From NCBI GenBank assembly GCA_037576215.1, contig JBANDB010000015.1, forward strand, positions 1,922,001 through 1,986,000: 64,000 nucleotides of DNA. The letters run 5' to 3'. Below the pieces are notes generated by a model. It saw only the letters and a list, made by a program, of their open reading frames with translations, was not told where the DNA came from and ran no database searches. The stretch's first letter is position 1. Every line of letters starts with the position of its first letter. This document shows, piece by piece, positions 12,880-25,837 of this stretch. The stretch comes from Armillaria gallica (Eukaryota; Basidiomycota; Agaricomycetes; Agaricales; Physalacriaceae). The position numbers were made by a program, and so were the translations under genes.

Positions 12880-13680
12880 TACCTGTCACTGAATCAGAAA
12901 CATCGCTAACCGGCGTGTAATTGGTGATGATTGCTGAGAATAGGCGATGTCATTTTCGAGACAGAAAATGTATGCGATAAAATATATCTGATTGGTTGGA
13001 CCGTTAGATGGGTACTTCGTACGTGTATTGCAACTGGATCGGTGTTGTATCATTCTGTGAAATCTGCAATCGAGCACGAACCTACTCCTCTGCAAGCAAT
13101 GAAAGAGTACGACGCATCCACTCCCAACGGGTTCGTTGTCGGAATCGTCGATTAGCTTGAACTAGTTAGGACTGACCCCGCGTCTTACTATCCTTTCCTG
13201 AATTCGTAATCTCTTCACATCGATGGAAGACGTCCACCGCACCATATCCACACCTTTGTTGCCGCCGCAACACCTCTCCGCAAGCTTGAGGACAATTTTC
13301 TCGTCGCCTGAGTGTCTCTGAACTAGTAGGACGGTAATGGTTTGATCTCGGACCAGTCCGGATGGCAGCGTCTCAGAAAGTAGTCTCTTCGATTACGGTG
13401 ACATTTTAGAAACATCATATTATGCTGGTATTCGTAATGGATTGAAACGAGCCTCGCGTGGGCAAAAAATGAGGAGGAGAGGGATAGAAAAGGATGTTTT
13501 ACGACAGTGATGGCCACTATGGTAGTGCTTTGCATCTCCATTTTTGGACTCGAGCCTCGCGACAAGAAACCGGACGGTATGCAAGATAGCTGGCACACCA
13601 GATGTGTTACAAGCGACGTCGACCATTGATATGCAGATAGAACCCCCAAAGATGGTCGCGTCGTTTCGGGATGGATCATG
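12880..13680 (-). pseudogene. Kinase-like gene relic, N-terminal part (duplication copy 1)
   Basis: Minus frames give RCHPDWSEIKPLP, then LVQRHSGDEKIVLKLAER and MVRWTSSID. The second corresponds to VQRHFDNEKTVLKLADRR of the kinase-like relic at 32.7 kb, so this is the N-terminal part of a second gene of the same family lying tandem downstream of 13687-14830. Its DNA is closely repeated at 30230-30960. Stops and frame changes break it. Confidence 0.5.
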
Positions 13681-13686
13681 GGATAG

Positions 13687-14830
13687 TCATGTCCTAGTCA
13701 TAGATAGGGCTCCCGGTCGTATCCTCCACTGGTACATCTTCTCTCTCGCTCTGTCCCGGTCCGTATCTAAATCTCTCTCAAACGTCACCCTATAAAAATC
13801 CTCAGGCGTACTTTCAACATATTCGCTGAATACCAGAGGATTCGTATAGTGCGGGTCCGACATCTCGTACGGCGGAGTCACAGTCCGCTTCCAAGACCCA
13901 TCCTCAGGTTTCACCAGAAGATTTCTCATGCGACGTGTATCTGGAGACGCCCCGATGTCACTCGACCACTCTTCATCGCTGAGTTCAGGCTCTCTGATGT
14001 CCGCTTGTCCAAAATCGATGATGACTGGAGAACAGCTCCCGTTCTGCAGAACGACATTCCCGATGTGAACGTCATTGTGCAAGAGGCAGTTCTCGGCATC
14101 GATAGCACGGAGCGCCTCCATGACCTGGCTGGTGATCCTCTCTGCTTCTTGCTCCGAAACGTCAACACCAGGTTTGAGTTTCGCCGTGTTAACGCCGGGG
14201 ATATAGTCGAAAACGCGTCCTTGAATGACGCCTGTGATAGGATGAAGGGTAGTCACGGACTAGGGGGTGATACGAAGACGGATGACGCCGAAAAGACGGG
14301 GGATGTACCGGCCTTGCAGTCGGAGTAAAAGTCGTTATGCAGCAAGTTCCGTGGTTCGATAACTTGTAACGCCGAGTGGAGACCTCCTACATCCAATCCT
14401 CCCAAACCTTGGTGTCAGACCGGTTCTCGTCGCCACGTATGAGCTCGAACCAGTTGGGCGCCATGCCCTCCTGGGTTTCACGTACGACATGTTGCAGATG
14501 TCCTTCGAGGGAAGGCGACCACCGCGATATCCCAGCCTACGGTCTGCGAGCTTCTGAAGTCTTCTCGTTATCGGAGTGTCGCTGAATGAGCAGCACGACG
14601 GCAGACGTGAATGGCTCGAAGCGTTTGATGACTGTGGCTGCGAGAGGTCCAGAAGTATTCGAGCCTTCTGCTTGGAATTGAAGGTCAAGGGTCGTTCCGG
14701 GTAGGTACAGTTCGTCACCGCTGCATAATGCAAATCAACACGAGTATTTGAAGACGGTCAGCGGATTACCGTACCTCTGAACGGAAATCCAGCGATACCC
14801 ACGATCCACTCGGGTAAAAAGCCTTGCATG
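13687..14830 (-). pseudogene. Fungal protein-kinase-like (APH/kinase fold) gene, frame-disrupted
   Basis: The C-terminal 190 residues form one open frame (13687-14256). It has a catalytic-loop-like LLHNDVHIGNVVL (HxD...N), VIIDFGQAD as the metal-binding DFG, and a conserved tail YQWRIRPG. Upstream, DELYLPGTTL follows a clean intron (about 14730-14785). The intervening WFELI...VWEDWM...EVST segment is in other frames with an in-frame stop (GGATG TAG). The family, common in Agaricomycetes, resembles phosphotransferase-type kinases of unknown substrate. The catalytic residues survive but the N-lobe is broken, so I call it a pseudogene or a gene with sequence errors. Confidence 0.6.
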
Positions 14831-15079
14831 TCGTGTCAGACGACGAAGCAGGAAGTCAAGAGGGACGCGTCGGTGGTGGCGTCAGTTTGGACTAGGCTGC
14901 GCCATGCTAGTGTTATCGACGCCGCCTGATGGTCGCCGTCGCAGTGCAAGAGTGGCACGTGTTCGGGATCGACCTCAACCGCGACCTACTCGATTCATTC
15001 CTTGCTCTGCTACCCTTCGACAATGCTCGTCTCTGCCATTCCGTCTCAATGCCACAATTTCAGCAAGTCTGACGAACGA

Positions 15080-15690
15080 ATCCCTATTTTTGGGAGGGTC
15101 CAACGAGGGTTCAAATCGAAAATCTGCATAAATGCTAGCCCACTTTTCTGCATAACAGCGCGAGGATTCGCTCGGTCGACGGCTTCTGTGATATGGGAGA
15201 TATGCGGCTGGTAGTCAATGTGCGTTGAATGTGTATATTGGACCCGGTTGTCTATCTCTAGACTCGCTCTCCTATTCCCATGTGTAACGGTGATGGAGGC
15301 TCAATTTGGTAGACAGGAACTCGGTCGGGGTTTGGGATGGGCTCGCTAGGGTACGTGGACTTACTTCCCGCAGCATTTTCATCACTAACTCGAGCGTGTG
15401 CAGAACAGGCAAGCGTAGGAACGGGAAACGACGAGCGGAAGAGACGGAGGGACGCCGAGGGAAGTGTCTATGGGATGGATATGCAATCGGTGCGGTCGCA
15501 ACTCTGAACGCATGGCATCCGAGCTCTCCTCTGCCCCCGCTGTGTACATGTTTGCCTTCACACTGCTCCACTCCTGTTCGTCCCTTCCCTTCCCCTTATC
15601 GCTTATTGCTAACCCCGGTGTACGCAGGATCGCCTCGCTCCGCAAGTCCGCCTCGTTCATCGCCTCCATACCCCATTGAGCGGGGTACTC
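15080..15690 (+). pseudogene. Partial acetate-transporter-type repeat, copy 3
   Basis: It carries the middle and part of the 3' blocks of the repeat family: the GTGKRRNGKRRAEETE stretch, ASELSSAPAVYM and SLRKSASFIAS. It is cut at about 15660, where F-box-type DNA begins. The join falls inside the coding block, so this is a truncated relic. Confidence 0.45.
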
Positions 15691-16660
15691 TGCTTGGAAC
15701 GCGGGCCCCACATTCAAACTCTCAGCTCGTGACGTAGCTTGCAAGTTCTTGATTAGGGAGGCATCCTGGTTAAGGTAGCTCAAGGGGAGGACGAGAGCTG
15801 AGAAGACGGCTGCGTGCAGCACATCGTCCACTCAGAACAAGAACCTTCTGGTCGCATATGGACAACTGTAAGGAATTGATGTCGTAGGATATTAATAGCG
15901 AAACGAAGGAGCTTACAAAGTATGCGATGTCTTGGGGCAGTTTGTAGGGCGAAGGGAGCAAGGGAAAGGCTCACGACGATACCTTATTCTCGTAAGAAAT
16001 GTTCGGAGCCTGAGGCCTGAGGCCTGAGCGCTGAGTCTCGATGTAGGGATGAGCGTTGAGTTGGAAACGACCGAAGGCGAACAAGTTATTATAAAAAGCA
16101 AACGAGACAGACGACACGCAGATTCATACCGGGAAAAATAACCAAAACAAAGCCGTGGCCATCATATTTACTATCCCAAAAAAGAATTGGTTTCCATTGC
16201 GGGTGCTCATGCAGTCTAGAGTTTGTCAGGGGCGAGCAAGCAGTATCTTCCTCCACAGAACTCGAGAGCACCTACTTATTCGCCTGGCACATCACGATCC
16301 GGTTGATCCCCGAGCACCTGAAATTCCTTGCCCCCTCCCGAGTCAACTCGTTCACCACATCCCTCACCATCGTATTCCGGGTCCCACGGCAGAGGCTATC
16401 CACCTTTTGAACAGAGCTTTCTTCTCTTGTTGATGCGCCCCACTCTCTTCACGAGCCTACCACGGTCGTTGTCTTGCATGATGAGAATGAGGAAGAATTT
16501 GAGTCGCGTGGGTAAGCAGGGGTAAGCGCGTCATGGTCTCGTGACCGGAAAATAGCTCGTCTGGGCGACTTTTTGGTAATCGAATACTTATTTCTTGACT
16601 GCCACGATCTCGTCGTCGAGCTCGACGGTGAGCTCATTGATTCGATTCTCGTTATCTTTT
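15690..16660 (-). pseudogene. F-box-type gene relic, copy 2
   Basis: The minus frame 15770-15961 reads SPYKLPQDIAYFVSSFVSLL. This is an F-box-like first helix pair equivalent to LPYELLQEIACFV at 35.2 kb. Its 5' Ser/Arg-rich part (16449-16637) matches 4994-5160. Frames do not connect through the middle. Confidence 0.4.
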
Positions 16661-16879
16661 TCTTGTTTCCTTCCTTCAGCCGTATGTCTGCTGTCGTGTG
16701 TCCCGCAACGAGTGGAACGGGAGTAAAAAATCAAGAAAGGTGAGCTTTTTACATGTCGGCGTTGGCAGCCTTTACTAACGAGATTTGTAGCAGTATACTT
16801 TGATTACCGGTGAGAGAATATGTACTGACTCTTGTTCTGCGTGGCTTACCATTCCTTTTTATTCTCAAGGCTCGCTCCG

Positions 16880-18110
16880 TAACACGGCGCTGACAAATGC
16901 ATTCAGCATACGCAACGGTACGCGACTTTTCCCGATTTTCTTCTTGTTTAGCTCATAAGATGTTTATCAGAGAAGCTCCGTATGCTGGAAATAATGACGA
17001 ACTCCGTCCGACGGTGATCGACGAACACGAATTCAACAGATTGCTGGTCATTGGGCTCGGTAAGCCTTTCCTCAAACTGACTTGAATGCGGCTAATCAAT
17101 CCTCTGGCCACCACTCAGGATTCCAAGGGAGGGATGGCGGACGATATTCCCCAAGGTGCGCTAGATGTATGGGTGCAAGTGCGTGTATTGCCTTTTGAAC
17201 AATTTGGTCTTGCTCACGTTGATCAGGTCCCCTCTCGCTCATTGCAGCTCAACTCTGCATCGATGGCGTCAACATCCCCCATAGTGCGTGTCATTCTACG
17301 TAGCTGTACCTTCCTTTAGGCCATCTTTTCAGGAGCAGGAACCTGGACGGTGTTTGGAGCTTCGTGCGTGCAGAAGAGACATGCATACGAATGGGAAACC
17401 ACGAGCGGACGAAACGGGAGGACATATGCACGTCGAGGGAGGTGTCTATGAGATGGATGTGGCATAGAGATGCAGAGAGCACGGTGAGCCAGTCGACGGC
17501 GATGGGTTTCGGACCTCGGGTGTGAGATGCAGCATACATGAAGGCCATGAGACGCGTATCCCATAACCCTCATATGCCGTGTTCGCAGTACTGCACCGAT
17601 GCATCCGAGCTCTCTTCTGCCCTCGCCGTGTACCGGATAATTGTCACCGCTCCACTCTTGTCCGTCCCTTCCCACCACAAGTCCGCCTCGTGCATCGTCT
17701 GCTTCGGCTGTCTTCCTGTCACGTCTATGCTTCCAGCCTGTTAGGAGTTGCCCGCGCTGTCCGCAAGGCTACAATCCGCACCGCGTACGTCTTCTCTCCC
17801 CTCCCTCACCCCATTAGCTTACGATTTCCCAGTCTCGCCATCTCAGGGTGCACGTTTGGCATCATCGCCGCCTTCATTGCTTACTGCATCAGCCTCTCCA
17901 GGTTGCTCGCATCAGAGGCCAAAGCGGTCACCGTACTCCCAATCCGCGCATTCTAGTTCTTTGATTTTATTATACCTCCGTTTGTCATGACCTATCATAA
18001 CGTGTCCTCCATTCCACGCGTCCTCAATTCCAATCATAGTTTACACTTATGCTCGTGATATCATTAGAATGCAAATAATATGGTGTCTACAAATATCATA
18101 AGCACTGTAC
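16880..18110 (+). pseudogene. Decayed repeat unit with acetate-transporter-like 3' end, copy 4
   Basis: The 5' block gives REAPYAGNNDEL. The 3' block (17579-17956) gives GCTFGIIAAFIAYCISLSRL followed by EAKAVTVLPI, matching the final helix and tail of GPR1/FUN34/YaaH transporters. As in the other copies the N-terminal transporter signature is absent and the frames are shifted. Confidence 0.55.
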
Positions 18111-18169
18111 TCTGCAACTACCTTCGGTCCCATCTAGATCTAGATAATGTATCTCAACTCGAGCTAATT

Positions 18170-18860
18170 CTCTCCGTGCCCTAAGCCAGACAGCTAAGAA
18201 CGTCACGAGAACGCGACAGCACCCCACTGACGCACTAACCCGAAGCGGTATCACGTCGAATATGCCTCTAGTTGACACCCGTAGGTCCACCTCTCCCAAT
18301 CACACGTCACTGTTGCGGACCTGCCAATTTAGACATCCGCCCATTGTCCCCTGCCGTGGCGAGTCGGCCTGGATGTGGGGAAACAGACGTTCGATGCTGT
18401 TGACTTGGCGTCAAGAGCAGGAACTGATGGCTATATGTACCGCACTTGTCAGGGAACGCTTTTGGGAAAAGTGTCGAGTCCAGATGGTCCCGACCTGCCT
18501 TCCTTCGTGGCCCTCTCTCTCGCAGTACTAGTGTTGCGCGCCAAGAAACTTCGTCCTCTTAAAGACAGGATGGTACCTAAGAACCTTCGCTCGCGCAATA
18601 AAAATACGCGTCTCGAGAGTAGAGATTGAAGCCAAACCACAGTCCTGTGTCCACAGGCCGACATCTTGGCATCAAGTGCCGAGTCCAAACATCTGTGTAT
18701 GTCCTCCCCAATACATAGGCGCCGGGCTCGACACGTACATGCTTGGAAATGGTGCCTTTCCTTCGTAACTGGAGCAGGGTGCGTCATCTGGCTGCGAGGT
18801 GCATCTAAGCATCCGTCGGAATCGAGTTCAACCGCCCTGCCGTGCTGTGATCCATATTAG
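18170..18860. repeat. Dispersed repeat B, copy 2
   Basis: This is a direct copy of 6860-7550, sharing the start landmark and the gccgggctcgacacgtacatg stretch. Like copy 1 it follows directly on an acetate-transporter-type repeat, so the two travel as one larger unit. Confidence 0.5.
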
Positions 18861-18999
18861 ATGAGATAGATCTGAAACACGAACGAGGGCGCCTATGAGT
18901 CCATGTCTATGGACGAGGCGGGACGTATTCCTTCAGAAATTCGATCAGTCGAGGATTGTACTAGGTAAGGAGGGTCTGCACCTGTAGTGAGCAAGAGTA

Positions 19000-19330
19000 T
19001 CCTACATCCTCGCGCATGATACCGTGGAACTTGAATCCACAGAAAAGCTGAGATGCTGGTTCCCAGTGGTAGATCCTCCTTGGCGGGGCAACGATGTTTC
19101 TCGAATCCAATATCCGCTCAAAATTGGACCGTAACACCCATCAGGGTCAAGTTCAGCCGTTCCGCCAGTTCCTCTCTGTCGTGAGAATGCAGATGAACGT
19201 CTTCCGTGTTCTTGAGACGCGTATGTTTTCGACAAAAGCATCTCGACCAAGAAATCGAGTGTCTCCGTAACCGCATTTCGTCGCCGTTCGGTACAGAGAG
19301 TCAACAGTGATTTACCGGTCATCTGAGAAG
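19000..19330 (-). pseudogene. F-box/LRR-type gene fragment
   Basis: The minus frames include a stretch like RTRKTFICIL and further on YHWEPASQL in a second frame, in the style of F-box/LRR proteins. A frame break lies between them. No F-box is identified. It could be the 5' part of a gene now lost. Confidence 0.25.
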
Positions 19331-19556
19331 TGAGGATACGCCCGGACCCACAAGATTAGAGATCTCAACACAGGAAACACGTAGATGTACGTATGTGCAC
19401 ATCTCGAGCCGAATCGCCGTTCGGTGTTAACTTTTCCCGCTCGCCGTCTTGACGTGGTAGATCCAAGCAAACCCAAGAGATATACTTAGCCAAGAGCTAA
19501 GACTGACATGGAGTGTAGATACGTATGGTGGTGGCGCTAGTGATGAGCTGGCAAGA

Positions 19557-20400
19557 ATGAAGTCTTGTCGAAATGGGATGACTAAGCATGCGTCATGTTT
19601 TCTGATCCTCTCATGTTTTGGGTACGGCGACATTTCATTTCTTTCACTTCAAGCCGTGCCTACAAATGCTTTACTGAAAACATGCGGTTTGGAGGATATA
19701 TTTCTCTACGAAGATCCGAGACTCCTTGTGCTCGAGCTTGACAGCTTATTTAAATGTCTTGACAGACATACAAGATGGGTGATAATAGATCTGCAGGACA
19801 TGTTGAAATCCTGCGGCATATCAGCGCCAAGCCGGCGGTCGAACCTGTCCTGCTTGCGCTGATGAAGCAATTTAAGACTTTATCCACCAATCTAGGGTTT
19901 GTTTACCAAGACCGACCCGGCATTGCTGCTAAAACCAGTTTTCCTTGTCGCGGAAACACGCCTATCTCGGGCAGACTAGGACAAGCAGAGTTGCAGCCCA
20001 CATTTTTCCTTCAGCGTTATCCCTTCCATCTCTGAGTCGTATCACGGAAATCAATGTCCCCATCAATAGTCTGTTTTTCAGGGCGTTTATCACGACATTC
20101 GAGTGCAATCTTATCAAACCCCGTTTAATCTTCTCTCCTTAACGGCGGGCACTAAGGCTGAATCTTGGATGGATCATCAGGAAGCAGAGAACTTGACGCG
20201 TCTATCACAACGGCAGAGCCTGTATCTTCTTGGGGTTTGTATATCTGGATCCAGGTATAGAGCGGCCAGTTTCGAGAATAGGGATCAGACAGCGATCTCT
20301 TTTGTATTCCTCCCATTTAGATATTCACAGCAGCCGTTGCCTCATTGTCTTTATCTACTCTGGGTTTGTCGGCTAAGGAGACAAAGTTCAGCAGAATAAA
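19557..20400 (+). other. Unrecognised plus-strand frames
   Basis: Overlapping plus frames (19557-19862, 19775-20035, 20103-20399) contain runs such as LLKTCGLEDIFLYEDPRLL. These could be LRR-like exons. The joins are not clear and no family is recognised. Confidence 0.2.
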
Positions 20401-20740
20401 ATAGCTCGCTCTCCGCATTGAACATTCCGCTTTAAATATCAGGTGTGGACGTCGTCAGGGTTGCAGGTGGATGTCTGTAGATCCACGTCCATCGGGGAAG
20501 TGTTGCTCCGCGACTGAAGTCATTCCTTCATTAATTCGGCAAATAAGCGACGGGTGATCTTCCCTGTCATTGTTAAACACTAACAGACGCGGTCACGGAC
20601 GGAACAATTTGATTGAGGTGGATGAACGATGAAGCAACGTGGAGCAAGGCTGGTTTTTGTAGGATATAGGAAGTCCTCCTAACGCACTGTCCAGAAAGAG
20701 AAGTGTATAGGTGAGCCATGACCTTATTCATACCAACACA

Positions 20741-22012
20741 TCATGCGCCGAGATACCATGGATCGTCCCGTAGCACATCCGGTTCCTCATCGTCGAAATC
20801 CCACCCCGATTGTCCAGCCTCAAACTTGATGCGCCCAAGATACGAAACGGATACAATGATCTGCAGCCGCTGCAATAATGGCTCATTGTCGCGTATGCAT
20901 TCAATACGGTTGACGACCGGGGTGAAATCGTTCGTATGAGCAACCAGCCTCAGGGTTTGAAGATTTGGCAAGACCTTGAGTAAAGACAACACTGGATCCT
21001 GTCAGAAGAATGAGAATTGCGTATGACGATGGTCGAAAATGTGACGTACGATGAAAACTTTGTTTCCTTCCACCACGATACCTAAAACACGTAGTTTCGA
21101 GCATTGGGACACACACTACATACTCAGGCAGATAACCATCAGCCCAATGACTGCCCCAGCACGACGTCGACTGGAGGACTTCCAGAGTGCGAGAGTGACG
21201 CGGGACTACCTCGCTCAACACTCACTTCGAGACATTTCCCTCATCGGTTTCCACTTCAAACGTCAACTGGATCATTCCCTTGTTGGAGATGAGGTAGTCA
21301 ATGATGGCGGAAGGCACACCGCGACTCTTAAGCGTGATGGAGGGGATATGTATCCCCTGCCGAGCGAGCTCAACCCAGAATCCGGTCGAGGTGTCATAGA
21401 GATCGACGTTGGATATCTGGAGTGACTGACGGCCCCGGAGGTGGTGGAAAATATGAGGGGCCACGGTGATGCTGCCTTCCTTCAATGTGAGGTGACGGAA
21501 GGATATATTGGTGGTTGATATCGTAGGGAAAACATGCTCTATACCATGACGGGCAGTTTGAGTTGTCCCGGGCACAGTCCAGCAGGCTAAGAAATCGATG
21601 GTTCTGAAGGAGCAATTTAACATAGTCGCTGTTCGAGGACGTAAGAGTGACATACCTCCTTGTCATCCATTTTCATCTTCGTACCCTAGTAGCCTTTTGC
21701 TGGGAGACGTATCTGCTGGATGCTGGAATGGTAGTAACACCGCCAAGCTAGGTCTTCAGTCAACGTTCGAACACAGAGATGCTAGACCAGAGATAAAGTG
21801 CAAACGACGCCTTGACATGGTCGAACCTAAACGTTATCCAAAGGATGGAATTGCCAATGCTGACAATAGCTAATCCACGGTGGACGGTGCTGCCTGTAGA
21901 GCTGATTGAGATGGTTCAAGGTATCGACCTGACTGACAAACGTACCCTCCGAGTGCATTCTCATCGCTAAAATCTGGACCCTGGCTTCACGAATCCTCCT
22001 CTTCCGCAACAT
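20741..22012 (-). CDS. F-box/LRR-type protein, probably degenerate
   Basis: The minus-strand exons read in order: RIREARVQILAMRMH (21.9 kb), a 143-residue frame 21222-21653 with HIFHHLRGRQSLQISNVDLY and IHIPSITLKSRG, then LSEVVPRHSRTLEVLQS. After these comes CSKLRVLGIVVEGNKVFI, spliced by gtacgt...ctgacag (near 21005-21050) to DPVLSLLKVLPNLQTLRL. The frame ends DDPWYLGA at 20741. The spacing of Leu-rich strands is typical of F-box/LRR proteins expanded in Agaricomycetes; such proteins recruit targets to SCF ubiquitin ligases. The canonical F-box is not visible, and one join near 21100 needs a very short intron or a frameshift. It may be a recent pseudogene. Confidence 0.45.
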
Positions 22013-22239
22013 CGTCCCGATTCACTGAGTCTTTGCATCGCCCTGGTACACGAGATCTCTCTTCTTCATGCAGTCTTCCAGATGCGCCCTAGACTCTGAT
22101 CGCGCAGACCCTACTTTGAGCATCTCACGACGATAAGCTCGCTGATAGTGCAGCTACATAAATTCTCGCAGCCCTCGAAGGCTCTCCTCCAATTCCTGAC
22201 GAATCCTTCGAGTCAACATGTATTGACCATCCTTCCCCC

Positions 22240-23260
22240 GTTCAGTTCCAGTATACGTTGAAGGCCTCAAGCCAAGTAATTGGGCAGCCTAGCGGTGCAG
22301 CACATAGGAACTGCTGGTACGTGATCCACCGTAGTCCACAAGATGTCCGGTTGTCTCCCTCCAGAACCTCTGCGCCCTCCCAGTCACCATCATGCATAAC
22401 GCCGAACAAGAGGAGCCGGTACGCTTTGTGTATAAGGTGGAGGTGGTCGATAATCCAGTCGTGGGTTGAGAAGATATACCATCTCGCTGGCGCGTCAGGT
22501 GGAGGTGGTAAGGGGAAACATCCGACTGTCGGTAAGTCGGTACTGGTGGCAGAGGAATATGATTGTCGACGTTGTTCAACTTGAGGGGTAGGACTTGGGG
22601 CACTGCGGAGTTCAGTGCATGTAGAGTAGCTTCCTCCTCCGTGAAATCCATCCGTGATTTTCTGCTCACAACATCCATGGCCACAACGTTGTACTCCTCG
22701 GGAGTATAAGCAAGGGTGACGGACTGGCGTGCACATATCGTATTGGGCACCAGCGATTTGGGGCATGTCTGCGACTATCTTGTTATCAGGCGCTGGCGTG
22801 ATGGTCCTTCCCACAGTTCCCGTCAAAGTTTCCACCATTGTCGTACACTGCAAGCCAAACGTCGACTTAATAGTGTCGCCTCTAAGGTACAGGTGATGCC
22901 TTTTCCAGAGATTCTGCACTCGTCGCGTTAGGTAGGGTCTTGGTCATGAACGAAGATGACTGGTGTTGGGCGCGAATGGGATCAATGTTCAGGGAGCCAA
23001 GGGGTGAAGGAGACGAAGGGATAAGTAGATGACGCTGTTCAGGGTGATATGATGTAAAATTCGGCAGGCCAAGATGCCACGTGGCCGTCGCGCTCTTGTA
23101 CCCCATTCCATGGCGCATCCTGACGCCGCCATCGGCGCGCACGTCTGACACGACATACTTTATTGTCTGGCACGACACGCAAGACGAACAAACGCAAGAC
23201 TTCTTACTCCAGTGAATCGTGGGCGACGTGGATTCCAGTTCAGAGGTACGATAACCCGCC
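22240..23260 (-). other. Unrecognised minus-strand coding-like region
   Basis: Two overlapping minus frames (22242-22919, 226 residues; 22289-22750, 154 residues) and 22882-23262 may be exons of one gene. Plausible pieces are VVAMDVVSRKSRMDFTEEEA and LPLKLNNVDNHIPLPPVP. The N-terminal frame has a CVCSSCVSCQ cluster. No family is recognised. The region ends where the plus-strand kinase relic begins. Confidence 0.25.
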
Positions 23261-24150
23261 AATTTTCTTTACATTTGGTTGATCTGTGTTATATATGCAG
23301 CGGCGACGAGCTGTATCTACCCGGAACAACCCTCCGCTTCCAATTCCAAGTGCGAGGGTCCAGCACTTTCGAAACTCTCGCAGCCACGGTGGTCAAACGC
23401 TTCAAACCTTTCACCTCCGCCGTCAGTTCAGCGACATTCTGACAACGAGAAGGTCATCTTCAAGCTAGCCGATTGCAGACTCAGCTATCGTTCCAATAAG
23501 GACAAGTTGAACACGGCGCCATGGTCACCTTCCATCGATGAGCACCGCCGTCCGTGATATCCGAGCGCGTGCAATTCCCGACTGGTTCGAGTATACCGAT
23601 TTCGACGACCGACCTGACACGGAGCTTTGGGAGGACTGGATGTGGGAGGTCTCGACTTTGTTTAGGAAGATGGGATCCTACGATACGGAGCTGGCTGCGT
23701 ATCAGCTTTTGCATCGACTACAAGGCCGCGTCTTTTGGTGTCGTTCATCTTTGCAGTACCCCCGAGTCCACTCCTCTTCATCCCATCACCGATATCGTCC
23801 AAGGGCTCGTTCTAGAATATAACCCTGGCACTGGCATGCCAGTGGAGAAGCTCAAACTGGGTATCGATGTCTGGCCGAGAGGATTTCCAGTGACGTGATA
23901 GCAGAGCTCCGTGCCATTGAGGCGCACTGCTTGTTGCACAACGACATCCACACCAAGAACGTCGTTCTGTGGGAAGGGATCGCTCTCCTATTATCATCGA
24001 CTTCGGAGATGCCTAGAACTAGCGGAGAACGGAGGTTCGGATACGTACGTTCGAGAGAGCGGTAGGCAGGGATAGGCCGGGGGCCAGAGAGAAGGCGTAT
24101 CAGTGGAGTATCAGGCCGGGAGTTCGTTGCAGGCATCATGACTACAACTA
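23210..24150 (+). pseudogene. Fungal kinase-like gene copy with frameshifts
   Basis: This is the plus-strand copy of the kinase-like family. DELYLPGTTLRFQFQ follows a GT-AG intron (about 23246-23300). Then come FKLADCRLSYR, IPDWFEYTDFDDRPDT, WEDWMWEVSTLF, and, after a shift, FGVVHLCSTPESTPL and DIVQGLVLEYNPG. Next is LLHNDIHTKNVVLW, the catalytic loop. At about 23970 the frame shifts again so that the expected IIDFG is read out of frame. At least three frame breaks make it a pseudogene. Confidence 0.6.
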
Positions 24151-24199
24151 ATCCATGGCTCGACTCTCCCAACATGACGACCACCATTCGAGAGGAATA

Positions 24200-25835
24200 T
24201 CAACCCGTCCTTAGATGCCAATGTACGATATGGTATTGTGTATACATCGATACGCATCATTCAAACAGAGTTGGTGCCTGCTTGAATGAATACCGCAGCT
24301 AAGTACTACCGTCTTCCTAGTCAACACCAGTGCATCCGATCTTGAATCTACTGTGTTCGTCGTGTTTGAAAGGGTGGCCCGTTACTTCCCTCTGCATTTG
24401 GACACAAACCAAGATTGATCATGGCTGTAGCACTTCCCTTGTAAATGGGAGTAGATTGCTGAAGTCGAGTCTGCTCAGACTTTCTAGCATTCAGGGGTAG
24501 AGGTTTGGCTATAACAGCCGGGTCAATTTTTGGTTCGAACTCCAGCCCCTCACTTCCCTCGTTTCCTTCCCTCCTTCCTTCTCTCCCTATCATTCTTACT
24601 CTCGACGTTTCCAGACCCTCAGATGCCAGGAATTTTCAGAACGAGCGGGCTGTGGTGCTCGGTAATTCTCGTCACACCCGCGGCGTGAATTCAAACCACC
24701 ACCATCAAAGTTTTTCGATACCTGCGCCTTCTTTTCTATACGCTTACCTTGCGCTCTGAACAGATTTTAACCTCGACGACTTAAGCCCTTTTCGCTACAT
24801 TGTCACGCTTTTGGAATCGAATAGCTTGCTCACAGGCACGATAACATGATACTTAGAGTCCACGCTCGACGACGCAGGGATAATCGGTGGATAGCAGCTC
24901 AGTATCTGGGCGGATTAGCGAGGAGATGATTGGACTCGAGGTAAGGACTTGTCGTCTCTTGTTGGTTTGGGGTGCTAACTTTAGTTTTTTAAAGGCGGCA
25001 AGATGTGGTGCTTTGTTGGAATAAGCGGTGGTAGGCTGATTTACACTAAGTTTTCTTACGCTAGCTCAATGTTAGAATACATGTCTCTGTCTAACGCGAC
25101 CACCTGTTGGTTGCTCAAGGACCAACACCGGCTGTTTGGGCACAGAGAAAAACACTGTAAACACACGGTGATCACGACGATGGTGAGCCTTTTTCTGTTT
25201 TTTGTGTTCGCCTAAGAAACTGAGGTTTACATTGGGACTAGAAGTATCCTTTTCTGGCAGGGCAGGGTAAGATAGGTTCACAGCGTCCTGATAGAGGATC
25301 CGAGATTAGATTGAAGGTGCATTTACAATACTATGCATTCTTTATCAAACCACATGGCAGTGTCGGCAGCGCACGGATCTGCACCCACAACGAGTTTGAC
25401 ATCCCGAGTCCAGAACTACCCTACCCAATTCGCATCCACAGAGCGAGCCAAAGCCTCCACGTCCGTTGCCCACAACCTCGCCGACCGTCCCGTCCTTCTG
25501 ACCTGGCGGTCTGATGAGGGACATCATGCTCGAGTCGGCACTGTTGGAGACTGGGGATATTCAACGGCGTAGGGACTCGGAAGAGGAAGGAAAAGAATGA
25601 CAGAGACGCCCTCCTCAGCGAGTGGAGAGTGGAGGGGAATGATAAGGGTCGGGATCGTCGTCGTGTTCTATTTATTAGTAGGGAAGATGGGGGTGCTTGG
25701 ACGAACGGATGGGAGAAGGCTTATTTTAATTTTAGCGAGAGTGGGGCGCAGACTGATATTCACTGTTAATTGACGTCGTTGATCCTAGTTCCGCGAATTA
25801 TCATGATGGAAGAGACATTCTTGTTCGATATCTAT
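24200..25835. other. Gene-poor interval
   Basis: About 1.6 kb with only short frames. A plus frame at 25311-25572 and a Ser/Pro-rich frame at 24505-24759 lack support. No repeat from the neighbouring families is recognised here. Confidence 0.4.
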
Positions 25836-25837
25836 AT

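Noticed and set aside
13849..14328. Plus-strand frame of 159 residues
   Set aside because: It is the antisense of the kinase-like frame that carries HND and DFG.
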